Both the position numbers and the translations under genes were made by a program. Source: Acanthochlamys bracteata (Eukaryota > Streptophyta > Magnoliopsida > Pandanales > Velloziaceae). From it: a stretch of 64,000 nucleotides of DNA. Positions within the stretch are counted from its first letter, which is position 1. Every line of letters begins with the position of its first letter. The notes below the pieces were generated by a model that saw only the letters and a program-made list of their open reading frames with translations, ran no database searches and had not been told where the DNA came from. Below, piece by piece: positions 34,990 through 47,722 of this stretch. Location: positions 6,847,155-6,911,154 of the forward strand of contig CM034137.1 of assembly GCA_019914995.1 (NCBI GenBank), written 5' to 3'.

Positions 34990-37467
34990 CTCGAACAACT
35001 CTCTCACGAAGCACTAGCGCCACAACTAACTCTTCATAGACATGCAACAAGCTTCGTTGGCCCGGCCCCATACCCGCAAAAAGATCGGTCAAGACAACGT
35101 AAGAGTATGATGTGAATAAGAGAACAAGGTGAGAAAATAGAAGACGAATAAGGAAGGACCAGTTAGAAGAAGGCAGGAGAAAAGATGAACTTACACATTA
35201 TGAAGAAACAAATCCCATATGTCCTATTGCTAGGGCATAACTCTTTATTTATAACTAGAGAGTTTCATTCTAATTGAAACTTTTCTACAATATAAACTTT
35301 TCTAGAAGAAGTTCAATAGAAAAATAAACTTAATTTTTTAAGAGTACATAATCGACTAAATTTCTCAAATGCCAAAATAGTGCACCTTCCACACCCCACG
35401 TTTTGCGCCCAAATCACCATTTGAATGATGACCCAGAATAATAGTTGGCGCCAAGGGCACCATTCAAATGGTGTCCTTGCCGCCATTAGCTGCACTTGAA
35501 CCTAACCATAATCCGCATGTAGAGGCAAGAACTCATGTCTTCCAATCCTCCAGGCATGCACCCGGGACACGTCTGGCACCTCGTCGCGAGCTTCCGGTTC
35601 CTACGAGATCGTTTGGCGACATTTGTCACCATAGGTACCTTTTCTGTTTTGGTACACACTGATTTCAGCTTTTTCTGTCTTCCCATTCTCTTCCTGTCAG
35701 TAGTAAAACTCTTCAAGTTTATTGCACGATCATCCTTCTCAAACTACTTATCGTATCATTCTCTTTCCACTACTTACCGCATCATTCTCTTTCCCTCCGA
35801 AAACGAACTCGTCCTCAAGTCATGTCGCTTAAAATGCAATGTTCTCTTAAAAGGACTGATCCGGCTAGATTTTTGAAAATGTAGGAGGTATAAAGCGAGC
35901 GTCCTTTAGTTGGAAAATATAAAAAATGAGGTGAATGCGCGATCCTTAAGATATGTCAAGACGGTAAGCAACTGGACCAAAGCGGGTGATGATGTGAAAG
36001 GGACCAAAATATCAGTAACACAATTTAAAATTTTTTCCTAGCAGTCACAAATTGTTGACGATATGGCTGAAGCTTTAGAAAGACCATATTGTTAACTGAA
36101 ATTTTCAACTCTCGACGGTGAGCATCAGCTTTTTGTTTCATCCTAACTTAGATACGTTGAAGATGAAACTTCAACTCTTTCAAAATTGCATCACGTTCTC
36201 TCAACTAGTGCCCCAACTCATCTGAACAAAACAGCCGAGAGGCAAAAAAAATTAGTGGAGGTGGGGGTTGCCTATAGACTACTTTGAATTAGCTGGTGTT
36301 AGTCCCGAGTGTGTACTTGTGTTGTAAAAAAATCTTGCCCAATGATGCTCTCTTGCAAAGCAATGAAAGTAAGTCTCAAGACCTCTATTGATAACTTCCG
36401 ACTATCCATCTGATTAAGGATCATATGCCCAACTGAGATGTAGTACAGGGCCTTGTAGCTTATTGAACTCCTACCAAATAGAAATCAGAAATATGGGATC
36501 CCTATCGGATACAATGGAGTTAGAAGCACCATATAGACTGACTATTTCTTTGGCAAATACAGTTGCAACCTGAGAAGCTGTGAAGGGATATTTTAAAGGT
36601 ATAAAATGAGCAAATTTGGAGAGACAGTACACCACAACTAAGATAATATCTCGACCTACCGATGAGGGTAGTCCCTCTATGAAGTCCATAGAGATATCTA
36701 TCCAGATTCTATCAGGAATTGGTAATGGCTGAAGTAATCCCACGGGCTTAAGTGATAAGGACTTTGCTTTAGCACAGGTGATGCATTCTTTGATGTAGCG
36801 TAGAACATCCATAGAAAGTCCCGGCCAATAAAATTGTTCGCTAATCCTTTTGTATGTCCTGAATTATCCACCGTGCCCTTCAATAGCTGAGTTGTGTGCC
36901 TCAAATAAACTTTGATGCCGCAAGGCATTATCCTTTGGAATCCAAAGTTGTCCATTATGACCAAGAAAACTATGTACTATGGACAACTCTACGTACTCAA
37001 GCAGTAAACCTTAGCTATTTTTCAGAACAATTGGTACTCTTTGCTGCAGTTGAGCAAGAAGTTGATGTTCATAACTGCAAATGTGTAGGAGAACATTGAT
37101 GGATAATCATCGCCTCGGCAGTTTAACGCAATCTTTGTCGTGATTGTTTAACATTTCAGCAACGACGAGGGAGAGTGTGCTAGTGGTATAAGATATCTTT
37201 AACAGTGTAATTGATTCCAGCGATGATATGGTTAGAGAACTGTTGTTAGTGCAGGTGAGATATAAGTATGGGCTGCCATAGTAGGTCTGTGAGTTGTTTA
37301 TCATAGTTGAAAGCCAGAACGGGTAGTTGACTTCAATTCCTGCATCGCGATAGGTAACCGGCGAAGCACAGCGTGGAGAAGCCATTTATGTTCTTGAAAA
37401 TGAAGGTTATGATCATGATAATCAAGAAGAGTGTTCTACTACTATTGCTTAGGAAGAGAGTTGTCAT
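34990..37467 (-). pseudogene. Ectodomain pseudogene B, split by a gypsy fragment
   Basis: Inverted homologue of the intact exon C at 54870. In - orientation it starts at 37467 with MTTLFLSNSSRTLFLI, runs through a frameshift near 37385 into SPVTYRDAGIEVNYPFWLST and SPYLYLTCTNNSSLTI, and shows further changes (a lost Cys in TYYGSPY, another frameshift). At about 36990 it is interrupted by retroelement sequence and resumes at about 35107 with the counterpart of C's FAGTEPGQQSL / ELVVAPVLRERVV region, ending near 34990. The third quarter of the exon and the donor site are lost. It lies 620 bases downstream of D, as C lies downstream of D'. Confidence 0.85.
35113..36975 (-). mobile_element. Ty3/gypsy fragment with integrase, inserted in pseudogene B
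   Basis: On the - strand broken frames give an integrase zinc-binding region (FYWPGLSMDVLRYIKECITC), then the catalytic core (RIWIDISMDFIEGLP, VYCLSKFAHFIPLKYPFTA, IVSDRDPIF), a broken QSDGQSEV-type block near 36420, and a chromo/GAG-linker-like tail near 35870-36200. Everything 5' of integrase (LTR, gag, protease, RT) is absent. The left 700 bases (35113-35870) are presumably 3' untranslated and LTR sequence. Stops and frameshifts show it is dead. Confidence 0.8.
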
Positions 37468-38086
37468 GGAGTTTAAATTTTAATGTGGTCGAAGATTTTG
37501 AGTAGAAGTTGAAATGAGCAACAAGAACAAGATGAGAGATTTGGAGTGTTTTGATGAATTTAATTTGGTTGGAGGGTTGGTCTCTATATTGGTCGTAGTT
37601 AGTCTATTTCTTCTTCTAAATCGTTGGATTGCACATTATGAATGGTTAAATATTTGGATTGCATAGATCATTATTTTTCATAAAAAGATCATGATAAAAA
37701 ATTTTATTACTGTAATATGAAAATTTAGTTTACCTAAGATTTCATCAAGTTAATGAGAAAAAGCAGTACATGAACCTACGAATGTTCCTAGGAATCCAAT
37801 TTAGAAACTATATCGACTTGTAGAAACAAAGCATCATCCAGAAGGATATTAACTGATTTCTAAGTCTAGTTTTAATTAATTCTTTAATCAAATATTATAC
37901 TAGTTAAATATGATTGATTATATAAATAATTCTATGTACAAAATATTTATGTCATGAAAATTTTATAATGCTAATTGTCAATTTAGAGTATAGAATCCTA
38001 ATTAACCTCTCATAATCAAGCAATAAGACTTCTGTTCAAATAGAGACAAGAATAAGAAATTGAAAATGTCAAAATAACATACGTAC

Positions 38087-38861
38087 CAACATGGCAATGC
38101 TGAGACTGCGGTCCATCGACGCAGTAGCAGACGAAGTTATTAGCCTCACTGAATCCACACCGTCCGCCGGAGTTTTCACACGGCGAGCACATCTCGCCGC
38201 CTTTAACTTTGGCCCAGCTCAGTTCAAATCCTTTCTGAACAATTTCTCCATAAAACTCACTAACGTTCATCGCCGGAACCAAAGACTGTTGCAGCACCGG
38301 AATCTTAACTACATCTGCACATATATCGCTCCAGTTGTGCTCCATAGGGATTGCGTGTTCTATATAAGCGTACGACGTATTACCGCCGGAGTTTAAGCAC
38401 TTGATGCTACCGCGTTGCGGCCCACCAGTGCAGTTTAAGAACACGGTGAGGTTTGCATCGGACGGCGTGTACTGTAGCAGCAGGTGTGCGGCGAGTGTTA
38501 TGTTTCTGAGATTTTTCGGACATGTCTCGTTTGGATAGAGGGCGACATCGTTTAGTTTCAGATTAACGGTTTTATCCTGATTGTCAATGCTCGTGACTGC
38601 AAATTCTTCTCCGGCGAGTTGGATAACAGGGGTGTTGTTAATGCACTGGAGTTTTAAGTCGGAGTAGCCGCAGAAAGAGGGAGTGGAAGTTTCTGCGTCG
38701 ACGGAAATCCAAAACGGGTATGCTACCGTGAAGTTGTTCCCGCAGTTAAACGAATGGCAGCCGGGGACTTCAGTGGAGTTTATAACGATTCCGGTGATAG
38801 ATATCAGAGGGAGTAGGGAGATGTAGAAGATGAAGAGAAGTAGGTAATAGTAATCTTGCAT
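38087..38861 (-). CDS. LRK10-like ectodomain exon D (no kinase attached)
   Basis: Intact ectodomain exon of an LRK10L-2-type receptor: signal peptide (MQDYYYLLLFIFYISLLPLI), then the GUB_WAK_bind-like domain (CHSFNCGNNFTVAYPFWISV, SFCGYSDLKLQCIN), many N-x-S/T glycosylation sites, and the C-terminal WAK_assoc block (GFELSWAKVKGGEMCSPCEN, SGGRCGF, FVCYCVDG). The coding frame continues past 38087 to a stop at 38016, but the last trustworthy base is at the donor GTTG|GTACGT. The donor falls after the first base of a codon, exactly as in gene A. No TM or kinase exon occurs before pseudogene B 620 bases downstream. It may be read as a secreted protein of about 280 aa, be spliced to a distant kinase, or be dead. 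The 258 inner residues are almost identical to D' at 52065. Confidence 0.8.
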
Positions 38862-38894
38862 GGTGATGATGAATCAAATAATCTTAGTTTGGTG

Positions 38895-39790
38895 GATTCT
38901 GAGAGACTCGAGAAACAAAATCGAGAAAGAACAAGGATAGAACGAAGATGGTAGAACAACAAGGCAGAGAGTTAGCTATATAAATGAACGAATATTCAAG
39001 AACTTATATCGAAACTCTACAATCAAACTACCAACAAAAAAGCACCTAGAACACGAAGCTCAAAGAATTGCTTTTTTTGATAGACTCAAGTCAACTGCGA
39101 GAAATCTTTTAAAAGAACAAAACGAGTGATTTTACCGTTCTTCTGTAACCCCTTCGACTGTAATACACGAAGCAGACGTACTGCGACATTTTCAACGTGA
39201 AAGAGAATATTAAAGCTATAATAATTGCTTGCTGAGCACGTTGTGGTTAGGTCTGAGCAGTGGGACTAAGGGTGTGTTTATCAACACCCCAAAGTGAATT
39301 TTTTTGAAACTCAATTCTAACATAAAATATATATAAAAATTTAAATAAAATTATTTTATTAATAATTTTTTTTAAAATTATTTTTAATACTTACTATAAA
39401 TATTTTATTAATAATTTTATTTTTTATTAAATATTTTTTATTTTTTATTTAATTTTTTAATTTGGATGAAGTGAGTTTCAAAAAAACTCACTTTACCCAC
39501 AAGATAAACACGCCCTAATGGAATTTCTTTCTTTCGTAAAAAACAAGATACCTGAAAACTTTCCTTTTTTGCAGCTAAGAAACTGAAAGCAAAGTCCAAA
39601 GCAATCAGCAAAGAGTTCCTCAACAAAGAAAACAAGGGGAAAAAAGATACTGCGGTAATGATTTCAACTTTGAACGAAGGGTAAGAATAGTAGTTTATTA
39701 TTTCCTTCGGAAGAAACTAGTGTTACTTAAAAAAAGAGTAGTAGGTAATGAACGTAGCTATCAGTCAAAGTCTACTAGCTTTCGTCTCTA
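38895..39790 (-). repeat. Copy 2 of the receptor 5' region, fused upstream of D
   Basis: About 35-45 bases upstream of D's ATG the sequence switches to a copy of gene A's first exon start and upstream DNA (gctaactctctgccttgttg in - orientation, with A's ATG changed to ATA). D therefore carries an A-derived upstream region, while D' does not. A 246-bp MITE interrupts this copy. Confidence 0.8.
39270..39515. mobile_element. Tourist-like MITE, TAA target duplication
   Basis: Ends gggtgtgtttatc and gataaacacgccc are near-perfect inverted repeats, and TAA is duplicated at 39267-39269 and 39516-39518. The interior is AT-rich and non-coding. The family recurs at 48543, 50426 and 58175. Confidence 0.85.
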
Positions 39791-40088
39791 GAGAGTTTTA
39801 AGGGTTCTAACATCAAAATATGTCAAATTTTAAGAAATTGAGTGCCATACTTTAATCTCCGGAAGGTAAAAAATGTCAAGGTCTGCAGTTTTTGCAGAAT
39901 GCAAAACCAATATTGAAAACCATATAATTTTCAAAGAAAGAACACTCGGAACACCATACAAATTACCGGTGCCTGTTGAGAGAACTCCTGCCTGTTCTTA
40001 TCGATGAAACAGGTGTGGATAAGATTACATGTCATCAGTGTAACCAGCAAATCAAAATGGAGGGTTCTCAGGATTCTCATGAAACTGC

Positions 40089-40305
40089 TGATAAAAATAT
40101 TTGATTCATTTCTATATTTAGAATGCTTACTTTAAAAAATTTTATTTAAAAAGATTAGATTTTATTTTATTCTAAAAATATTTGATTTGGATTGATTTTT
40201 AGAAAGATTAGATTTTATGAATATTTAACTTTTGAAAATTTTGAGTGTATATATATGTGCTCATATCAATAAAGAAAAATAAGTTATTGAATATAATTCT
40301 CTACA
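40089..40305 (+). repeat. 5' LTR of the copia element
   Basis: 217 bases, TGATAAAAATATT to TCTCTACA, followed directly by the tRNA-Met-type primer site at 40306. Confidence 0.93.
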
Positions 40306-43300
40306 TGGTATCAAAATCACTATTGCTCTAACGAGCTCTATCTCTTCTCAAATCTTTTTTTTTTTTTCTAACTCAGTAATTTCAAATACTGTCGATGGCC
40401 ACTATCTCTACATCATCTAGTAATTCTTTTATTATTACTCAAGACTTCAATTAATAATTGATTGCCATCAATATTGTCGCTCAAGCTCCATTGAAACTCA
40501 ATGATACAAAATATTTTTCCTGAAAGTTTCAATTCAACACTTTTCTTATTGGTTTTGATCTCATTGGCTTCATTGATGGATCTAAATCGTGTCCACCACC
40601 CACTATTACTACAGATAGTTCAGTAATTATCAATTCAGCTTATATTTACCGGAAACGTTAAGATCAGTTGATCCTCAATACATTCATTTGATCTATCTCT
40701 CCAAACATTATTCCATTCATTGCCGGTGCCATTACCTCCAGTGATGCTTGGCATATTCTTGCCAATACTTATGCCAAGCCAACACACGGTCACCGTCTAC
40801 AAATTCGAAGTCATCTAAAAAATCTTCAAAAGGGTTCTCAAAGTGTTACTGAATTATGAAGAATTAAAGGGTATGCCGATGAACTTGCACTACTTGCTAC
40901 CCCTATGGATGCCGAAGACATACTTGAAAAAGTTCTAGATGGTCTTGGCGTTGAATTTCATAATCTTGTTGTTGCTCTCCAAGCTCGCGAGACCCCAATC
41001 TCACTTGAGGAACTACATGAAAAACTCCTCACTTTTGAAGCCACTCATCGCAATGTAATATCAAAGGCTTAACCAACACTAGCGACTGCTAATCCAGCAC
41101 ACAGAAATTCAAGGCCTCGTTCCTCTTTCAACTCTGATCATACAGGCACTTTTCGTCCCACTATATCTTCCAACACCAGCTCCTCCATGCCAACATCTAA
41201 TAGTGATCGCCTTTTACCAATACCATATCTTGGTCGTTGTCAAATATGTGACATTCAAGGACACTCAGCTAAGCGGTGCCCATCCTTTCGTCTAGTACCG
41301 ATCAATCAAGTGCCAACCAACCAAGTGTCAATCAATCGCGAATCCGGAACAAATCTTACCTCATGGCAGCCACGAGCTAACTTTGCAGCTAATACCGGCG
41401 CAGAAACTCCTTCTTGGCTACTTGATAGTGGTGCCTCCCATCACGTTACAAGCGATCTCAACAATCTCTCACTTCACTCTCCCTACAATAGTTCCGACGA
41501 CATTATAATTGAAGATAGCACGGGTTTACCAATCACTCACATTGGCTCCACTTTTCTACCTTCCTCAACTCATAATTTTACACGCAATAATGTTCTTTGT
41601 GTGCCAAGCATGAAAAAAAATTTAATCTCTATTTCTCAATTTTGCCTCACCAATAATGTTTCCGTTGAATTCTTACCACATTCTTTTCTTGTGAAGGACC
41701 TTCGTATGGGGGCACAACTTCTTCAAGAGCGAACTAAAGGTTGCGTTTATGAGTGGCCAATCACACCAATCCAATCTTCACCATTACTTACTCTATCCAG
41801 TGCCAAAATCTCTTCATCCGAATGGCATCATAGACTAGGGCATCCATCTTTTAAATCTTCAAACATATCATGTCTAATGGTCAGTTACAACTATCTACTC
41901 CTTTATCTACAACAATTATTTATAACGATTGTCATTTCAATAAAAGTTACAAATTACCATTTTCTAAATTCACTTTTACTTCTTCTAAACCTCTTGAAAT
42001 CATTTTCTCTGATGTTTGGACTTCACCTATTATATCTCATGATGGTTTCAAATAATATGTTATTTTCGTCGATCACTTCACCAAATATATATGGTTCTAC
42101 CTACTCAAAATAAAATCTAATATGCATGACATCTTTATTCGCTTCAAAGCTCTTGTAGAAAATTATTTTTCCCATAAAATCATTAATCTTTATACCGACA
42201 ATGGTGAAAATATCAAAGTTTTGAAATTTTTCTCTCTACAAATTGTATTTCTCATCTCACCACTCCCCTACATACTCCAGAACATAATGGATACTTTGAA
42301 CGACGACACCATCACATTTTTGAAACTGGTCTCTTTCTTCTTTCTCATGCATCTCTCCCACTCACAAAATGGTCTTTTGCCATCCATCTCATTAATCTAT
42401 TCCAAACTTCAATTCACTTCTCCATTTGAAAAAATATTTTGCCATCCACCTAACTATTCCAAACTTCGAGTATTTGATTGTTTATACTATCCTTGACTTC
42501 GTTTTTATTCACCTCACAAACTTACCCCTCGATCCAAACCATGTATTTTTCTCGGCTATTCTCTTACACAAAGTACATATCTATGTCTTGACAATTATAC
42601 TTCCAAAATTTATGTGTCTCGTCACGTTGAATTTGTTGAATCTTTTTTTTCTTTTTTCTCTCTTCAATGTAATCTTTTCCGTCATGAATCCACTACTGTT
42701 GACACATGGGTTCCGTACTCTCCTCCTATTTTCACCATTTCAATTTCTACTCCATTCTCAGTGCCACTCATAACACCATCTAACGTATCACCACCCCCGC
42801 ACGAAGAAGACCCTCTAATAATCCAACTTTACCATCTACATTACTTGTGCCCCATTCTACCAATCATACTAAGTCTTTCAGTGAACCCCATACTTCAACC
42901 AACAATAACCATCCCATGCAAACTAGATCCAAGAACAACATCCACAAGCCCATTCAAAAACTCAACTTAACAGCTCAACTATCCGCCTCTGATGACTTAG
43001 AACCAACAAATACGATCCAAACCCTCAAAGATCCTAAATGGCATCGGGCCATATCCGAAGAGTTTAATGCACTTGTTCGAAAATCACTTGAGAACTTGTT
43101 CCATCTAACTCCTCACAAAATATTGTGGGATGTAAGTGGATTTTTCGCATTAAACGACTATCTGATGGTTCTATTGATAGGTACAAAGCACGTGTGGTTG
43201 CTAAGGGATTTCATCAACGACCCGGAGTGGACTATAATGACACATTTAGTCCATTTATCAAACCAACAACTGTTCGTCTTGTTCTAAGTCTTACCATTAG

Positions 43301-44541
43301 TAAAGGGTGGTCACTTCGCCAGCTTGATGTTAATAATGCATTTCTTCAAGAACACCTATCTGAAGACGTCTACATAGCTCAACCATCCGGATTCATTGAT
43401 CAAGATTTTTTCACTCATGTTTGCAAACTTCGCAAAGTTATTTATGGTCTCAAACAAGCACCACGAGCTTGGTATCACGAGCTCAAAATATTTTTACTTG
43501 ACTCTGCCTTCATCAACTCTCATGCGGACAACTCACTCTTTATTCTTAACACAGGTAGACATCTCATTTACTTACTTATCTATGTTGATGATCTGATCAT
43601 TACAGGAGACAGTCAGAATATGGTAAAACGATTTGTGGAGCTTCTAGCCCAACGATTCTCATTAAAAGATCTTGGACCATTGTCATTCTTCCTTGGTGTT
43701 AAAGTTATTCCACACAATCATGGCCTTTTTCTCTCTCAACGACGGTACATTACCGATCTCCTTGTCCGAACTAAAATGGTCGATGCCAATCCCGTCATGA
43801 CTCCCTTTATCCACCAGTTCAATATTGACACTTCATACCGACACAGTTTTGTCTGACCCAACAGAATTTCGGACGTTAGTTGGGAGCCTTTAATATCTGT
43901 CTGTCACACGACCGGATATTGCATTTATAGTGAACAAGCTCTCTCAATTCATACATCGGCCAACAACTAAGTATTGGACAGTCGTCAAACGCCTCATTCG
44001 CTATCTATCTGGTACATTGAATTACGGATTATCTTATATCGTGATTCACCTTTATTTTGCATGCATTCTCGAATGCTGACTGGGCTGATAACAAAGATGA
44101 CTCTACCTCCACTAGTGTCTATGTGGTGTACTTAGGCCGCAATCTAATCTCCTAGAGTTCAAAGAAACAACAGACTGTTGCTCGTTCCTCTACGGAAGCT
44201 GAATATCGTTCTGTTACCTCTACTGCTGCAGAACTCAGTCGGATTTGCTCTCTTCTATCTGAGCTTGGTGTTCAACTTCCAACCACTCTTGTCATATATT
44301 GTGATAATATTGGTGCTACACATTTGTGCTCCAATCCAGTTTTTCATTTTAGGATGAAATATGTTGCTGTTGACTTTCACTTCATTAGGGACAAAGTTCA
44401 AAATGGTGCTTTGCGCGTTACTCATATTTCATCACAAGATCAATTGGCTGACGCACTCACTAAACCACTTTTTCGGATGCGCTTTCTTCTTCTTCGGTCC
44501 AAGATTGAAATCTCCGATCGGAGCTTCATCTTGCGAGGGTA

Positions 44542-44758
44542 TGATAAGAATATTTCATTCCTTCCTATATTTAGAGTGCTTAATTTAGAAAGATTTTATT
44601 TAAAAAAATTAGATTTTATTTTATTTTAGAAATATTTAATTTGGATTGATTTTAGAAAGATTAGATTTTATGAATATTTAACTTTTGAAAACTTTGAGTG
44701 TATATATATGTGCTTATATCAATAAAGAAAAACAAGTCATTGAGTACAATTCTCTACA
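44542..44758 (+). repeat. 3' LTR of the copia element
   Basis: 217 bases, TGATAAGAATATT to TCTCTACA, followed by the ACTGC duplicate. Confidence 0.93.
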
Positions 44759-44789
44759 ACTGCAACCCCATAGGAACAAAACATGATTT

Positions 44790-45200
44790 AGAGGGTGGCA
44801 GCAATTGGAAATATCTGTGAACTCTCTGCTTTCTGATATATACTGAGTATGCCTTGTAGTTGCAGCTGTAAACTGAATGATGTTAACTCACTGAAGGTAT
44901 CCCGAGAGAATTGTAGTTATGGTGGTTGCAGTTGAAGAAGGAACGGCAAGAAAGAGGATGATTAAAGTGAACGATAGCTGGGTTAGTGAAATTATATAGA
45001 AAGCTGCAGTTTGATCAAATCAAGAGTTTGCAGTGGAAGGTCTTGCAGTATGAGAATATGTTTAGGATATACAATTTTTATGATTGCATATGCACAGTCT
45101 GACTCGTTGAACTGAATCATTGGAAATTTGTTAGAACAAATATCTTGAAGACATCTTTGAGGGCTCACAGAAAGCAATTGAAATTTGAGGGGTCACAACA
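44790..45200 (-). pseudogene. Degenerate receptor-ectodomain remnant 1
   Basis: On the - strand a short frame reads RCLQDICSNKFPMIQFNESD, then AYAIIKIVYPKHILILQDLP, followed by stops. The I-x-x-I-x-Y-x-x-x-I-x-x-x-D layout with flanking cysteine resembles the middle of GUB_WAK_bind domains in Lr10-like kinases. It is a near copy of remnant 2 at 46190 and lies between E and D in the left arm. Family assignment rests on pattern and context only. Confidence 0.4.
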
Positions 45201-46189
45201 TGCAGGTAATGGCAAAGGAGACTCGCATGCTACAAGAAAACTGAAACAATGATAGATAAAGAATTAACAAAGAGAAGAAGGTGAACATGAGATTCGAACA
45301 AGCTACTGAGATACAATGTTCTACAGAAGAAAGCCAAAGTACTTATAGCTCTGGAAAAGAATGCAGAGTGAATTTTGAAAGTTGCCACTTTTTACACCCC
45401 TTGCTGAAAACTTCCTCGAATTTTGTCAGGCTTGTCAAAGTGCATCAAAGGGAGAGAGTTTCCAATGCGACATTAATGAAAACAACAATTTATTCAAGAA
45501 TCAGAAACATAAACTAGAAATCAAGAACTGCCGCACATGAAAGCAGAGGCGAAGAAGTAACAAGTCAAGCAAATTAACTGGAGTCCCCAGAAATATGCAA
45601 AGGAGGAGTAACTTAACGAGCTTTAATAGAACATTGACTTAAACCTCCATTAGTTGGCCTAGTAACTTTCGCAAGAACAAATTTCTTGCATGCACTAAAT
45701 TTATGAACATATTAGTCAAAGAATCATTTGTTGAGTGCAACTTAAGCCAAGTGAGATTAATTGAAGTTGATGAATATTCTGCTATAAAAAAAATACAAAA
45801 AAATGATACTCTGATCATCAATGTCAGTATAGAATTCAAGGAAACTCCTTAATTCCTGCACAGGAAATTGGGCATGTACGTTTACCTCAACCATTGTGTT
45901 GATATAAACCTTTTGCTGTATCAATACGGTTGAAAACAGATTTATGCACAACGGTTCTAACAACAAAGATGTCAAAATCTTAAGAAACTGAGTGCACATT
46001 TTTTCTTTCCACAAGGGCTTAAGGCCAAAGTCTCTTTCGCACATAAATTTAGACCTTTTGAACTCTCTTTCACAATTCCCTCAAATGAAGAAGACGTTCT
46101 TTGCAGAGAATGACAAATTAGCATGAGTAACGTTGTAGAACTAAAAGGGCAAGGATGATAGAACACTAGGAAAGTTCAATCCATAAAAT

Positions 46190-46890
46190 TAGGGGTACGT
46201 AATATATCCTGCTCGTTTCTGTGGGTGAAACAGTTGGGGCAATGTGCATGTTATAAGAGAAACCAGCAGAGAGTATGAGAGGTTCTCAGATTTCCACCAA
46301 ACTGCAGCTTCCAATTTGAACAAGACAGGATAATGCAAGAGACAGGGAACAGCAATATCGGTGAGCCTTCTCTTAACATACAAATAGATACTGTAATCGC
46401 GGCCATAAACTGAATGGTATAACTTAATGAAGGGGTCATGAAAGAAGTTATAGATACTTGGTTGCAGTTGAAGGAACCATAATGAAGAGACGGCTAACGT
46501 AAACAACTGGTTGGTTAGTGAAGTTATAGAGGAATCTGCAATTTAATCAATGAAGTGATTGCAGGGTACAAGATCTTGAAGTACAATAATGTTTTCAAGA
46601 TAGTTGATTTTTATGACTGCATATGCATGACGCTGATTGTTGAGCTGAATTACTGGCAAACCATTAGAGCAATTAGTCTTGTTGATACCTTTGAGGGATT
46701 GGTTGTAGGAAGAGCAGGAATTTTAAGGCCACCATATGATGCAGGAGAATTGCAGGAAATGTAAGGAAGCTGAAAAAGCCCTAGAGGGAAAAGGAAGAAA
46801 CAGAAGGCGACAAACATGAGATTCGAACAAGTTGCTGCGCTTTGATGTTCTACAGAACAAAGAGATAGCACTTATAGCTCTTGTTCATGG
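46190..46890 (-). pseudogene. Degenerate receptor-ectodomain remnant 2
   Basis: In - orientation broken frames give a hydrophobic leader (FVAFCFFLFPLGLFQLPYIS), GINKTNCSNGLPVIQLNN, then AYAVIKINYLENIIVLQDL and YNFTNQPVVYVSRLFI. The order matches remnant 1, so the two form a tandem pair about 1.5 kb apart. Several stops and shifts make it inactive. The ectodomain identity is inferred from pattern and from its place in the cluster. Confidence 0.42.
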
Positions 46891-47722
46891 ATAACCTTTA
46901 GAGACTCAACTATTAACTTGGACAAAGACATGGGTATAACTTTGGGAAAAGAAAAAAGGGGTGAATTATCAAATCAGTTGCCAATTATCAGGTATAACTT
47001 TTTCTACAACTTTTTCATCTTTTTCCTGTTCTTCTAGCTTTATAGTCTCCATGAAAACTGGCAGTATGAAGAATAATATATACAAACGAGTGAAGAACAG
47101 AACTCTGGAGGAAAAGTAGAATCAAAAGGCAACACAGGAAAAGATGAGTGAAACAATTAGTTTGATCTACCTATCAGCAAGGCAATGAAAAACTTGAGAG
47201 TTGATCATATGCATTGATGGAAGGCGTTTTGACAACACAATATAAATTGAAAAATGAATACTGTAGAAGTAGTCTTCCAAGAACAATGAGTTCGCCAACA
47301 AATCAATACAAACTACGAGTTGTGATAAGTGATGTAGAAAGTTTACTTATATTATGATCATTGGGGAAGTGCTAAATCCGTTAAATTGCAGGAGTCACTG
47401 CTCAGCATAGTTCTCAACGTCCCACGGGATGCTCAATAAGACACCAAGAGATGTTCATGGAACATAATTTCTTATGTCCCACCGTGTGTGCTATTGTCGA
47501 GCATTCTGCTTAAACTATGGAAGTGCTTAGTGTCATTTGATGACGAGCCTAATTCTTTTTACATTTCGGCGTGCTTCTACAGAGAGTCCGGCCTAAACTA
47601 TAGGACGCTAATCGCATTTCATTTTACAAAAACATTTTATTTCAGGATTTTGCAAATACGATTCTACTAAGAACTGGACCAATTATCTCGGTATAGTGAT
47701 CTATAGAATGGTACTAACATAC

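Larger units (their letters stand above)
40089..44758 (+). mobile_element. Full-length Ty1/copia retrotransposon (decayed coding)
   Basis: 217-bp LTRs at 40089-40305 and 44542-44758 both start TGATAA and end TCTCTACA; the target duplication ACTGC is exact (40084-40088, 44759-44763). A primer site (tggtatcaaaatc) follows the left LTR and a purine tract (gcgagggta) precedes the right. Interior order is copia: gag near 40395-41070 (two early stops), zinc knuckle C-x2-C-x4-H-x4-C (CQICDIQGHSAKRC) at 41250, protease WLLDSGASHHVTS, pre-integrase WHHRLGHPSF, integrase with a stop at 42055 and frameshifts, RT ([32 protein letters not shown]), and RNase H (SSTEAEYRSV, HISSQDQLADALTK). The LTRs differ at very roughly 9% of sites by eye, so insertion is not recent. 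A polyadenylation-like aataaa lies near each LTR end. Confidence 0.95.

Noticed and set aside
38091..38396. 101-codon frame antisense to D, repeated antisense to D' (52530-52835)
   Set aside because: Both are shadows of the receptor exon; their identity only reflects the identity of D and D'.
40010..40088. Short frame with a CHQC-type motif (KITCHQCNQQ) just before the copia element
   Set aside because: Only two cysteines in about 30 residues, stops nearby, and no continuation after the element; likely chance.
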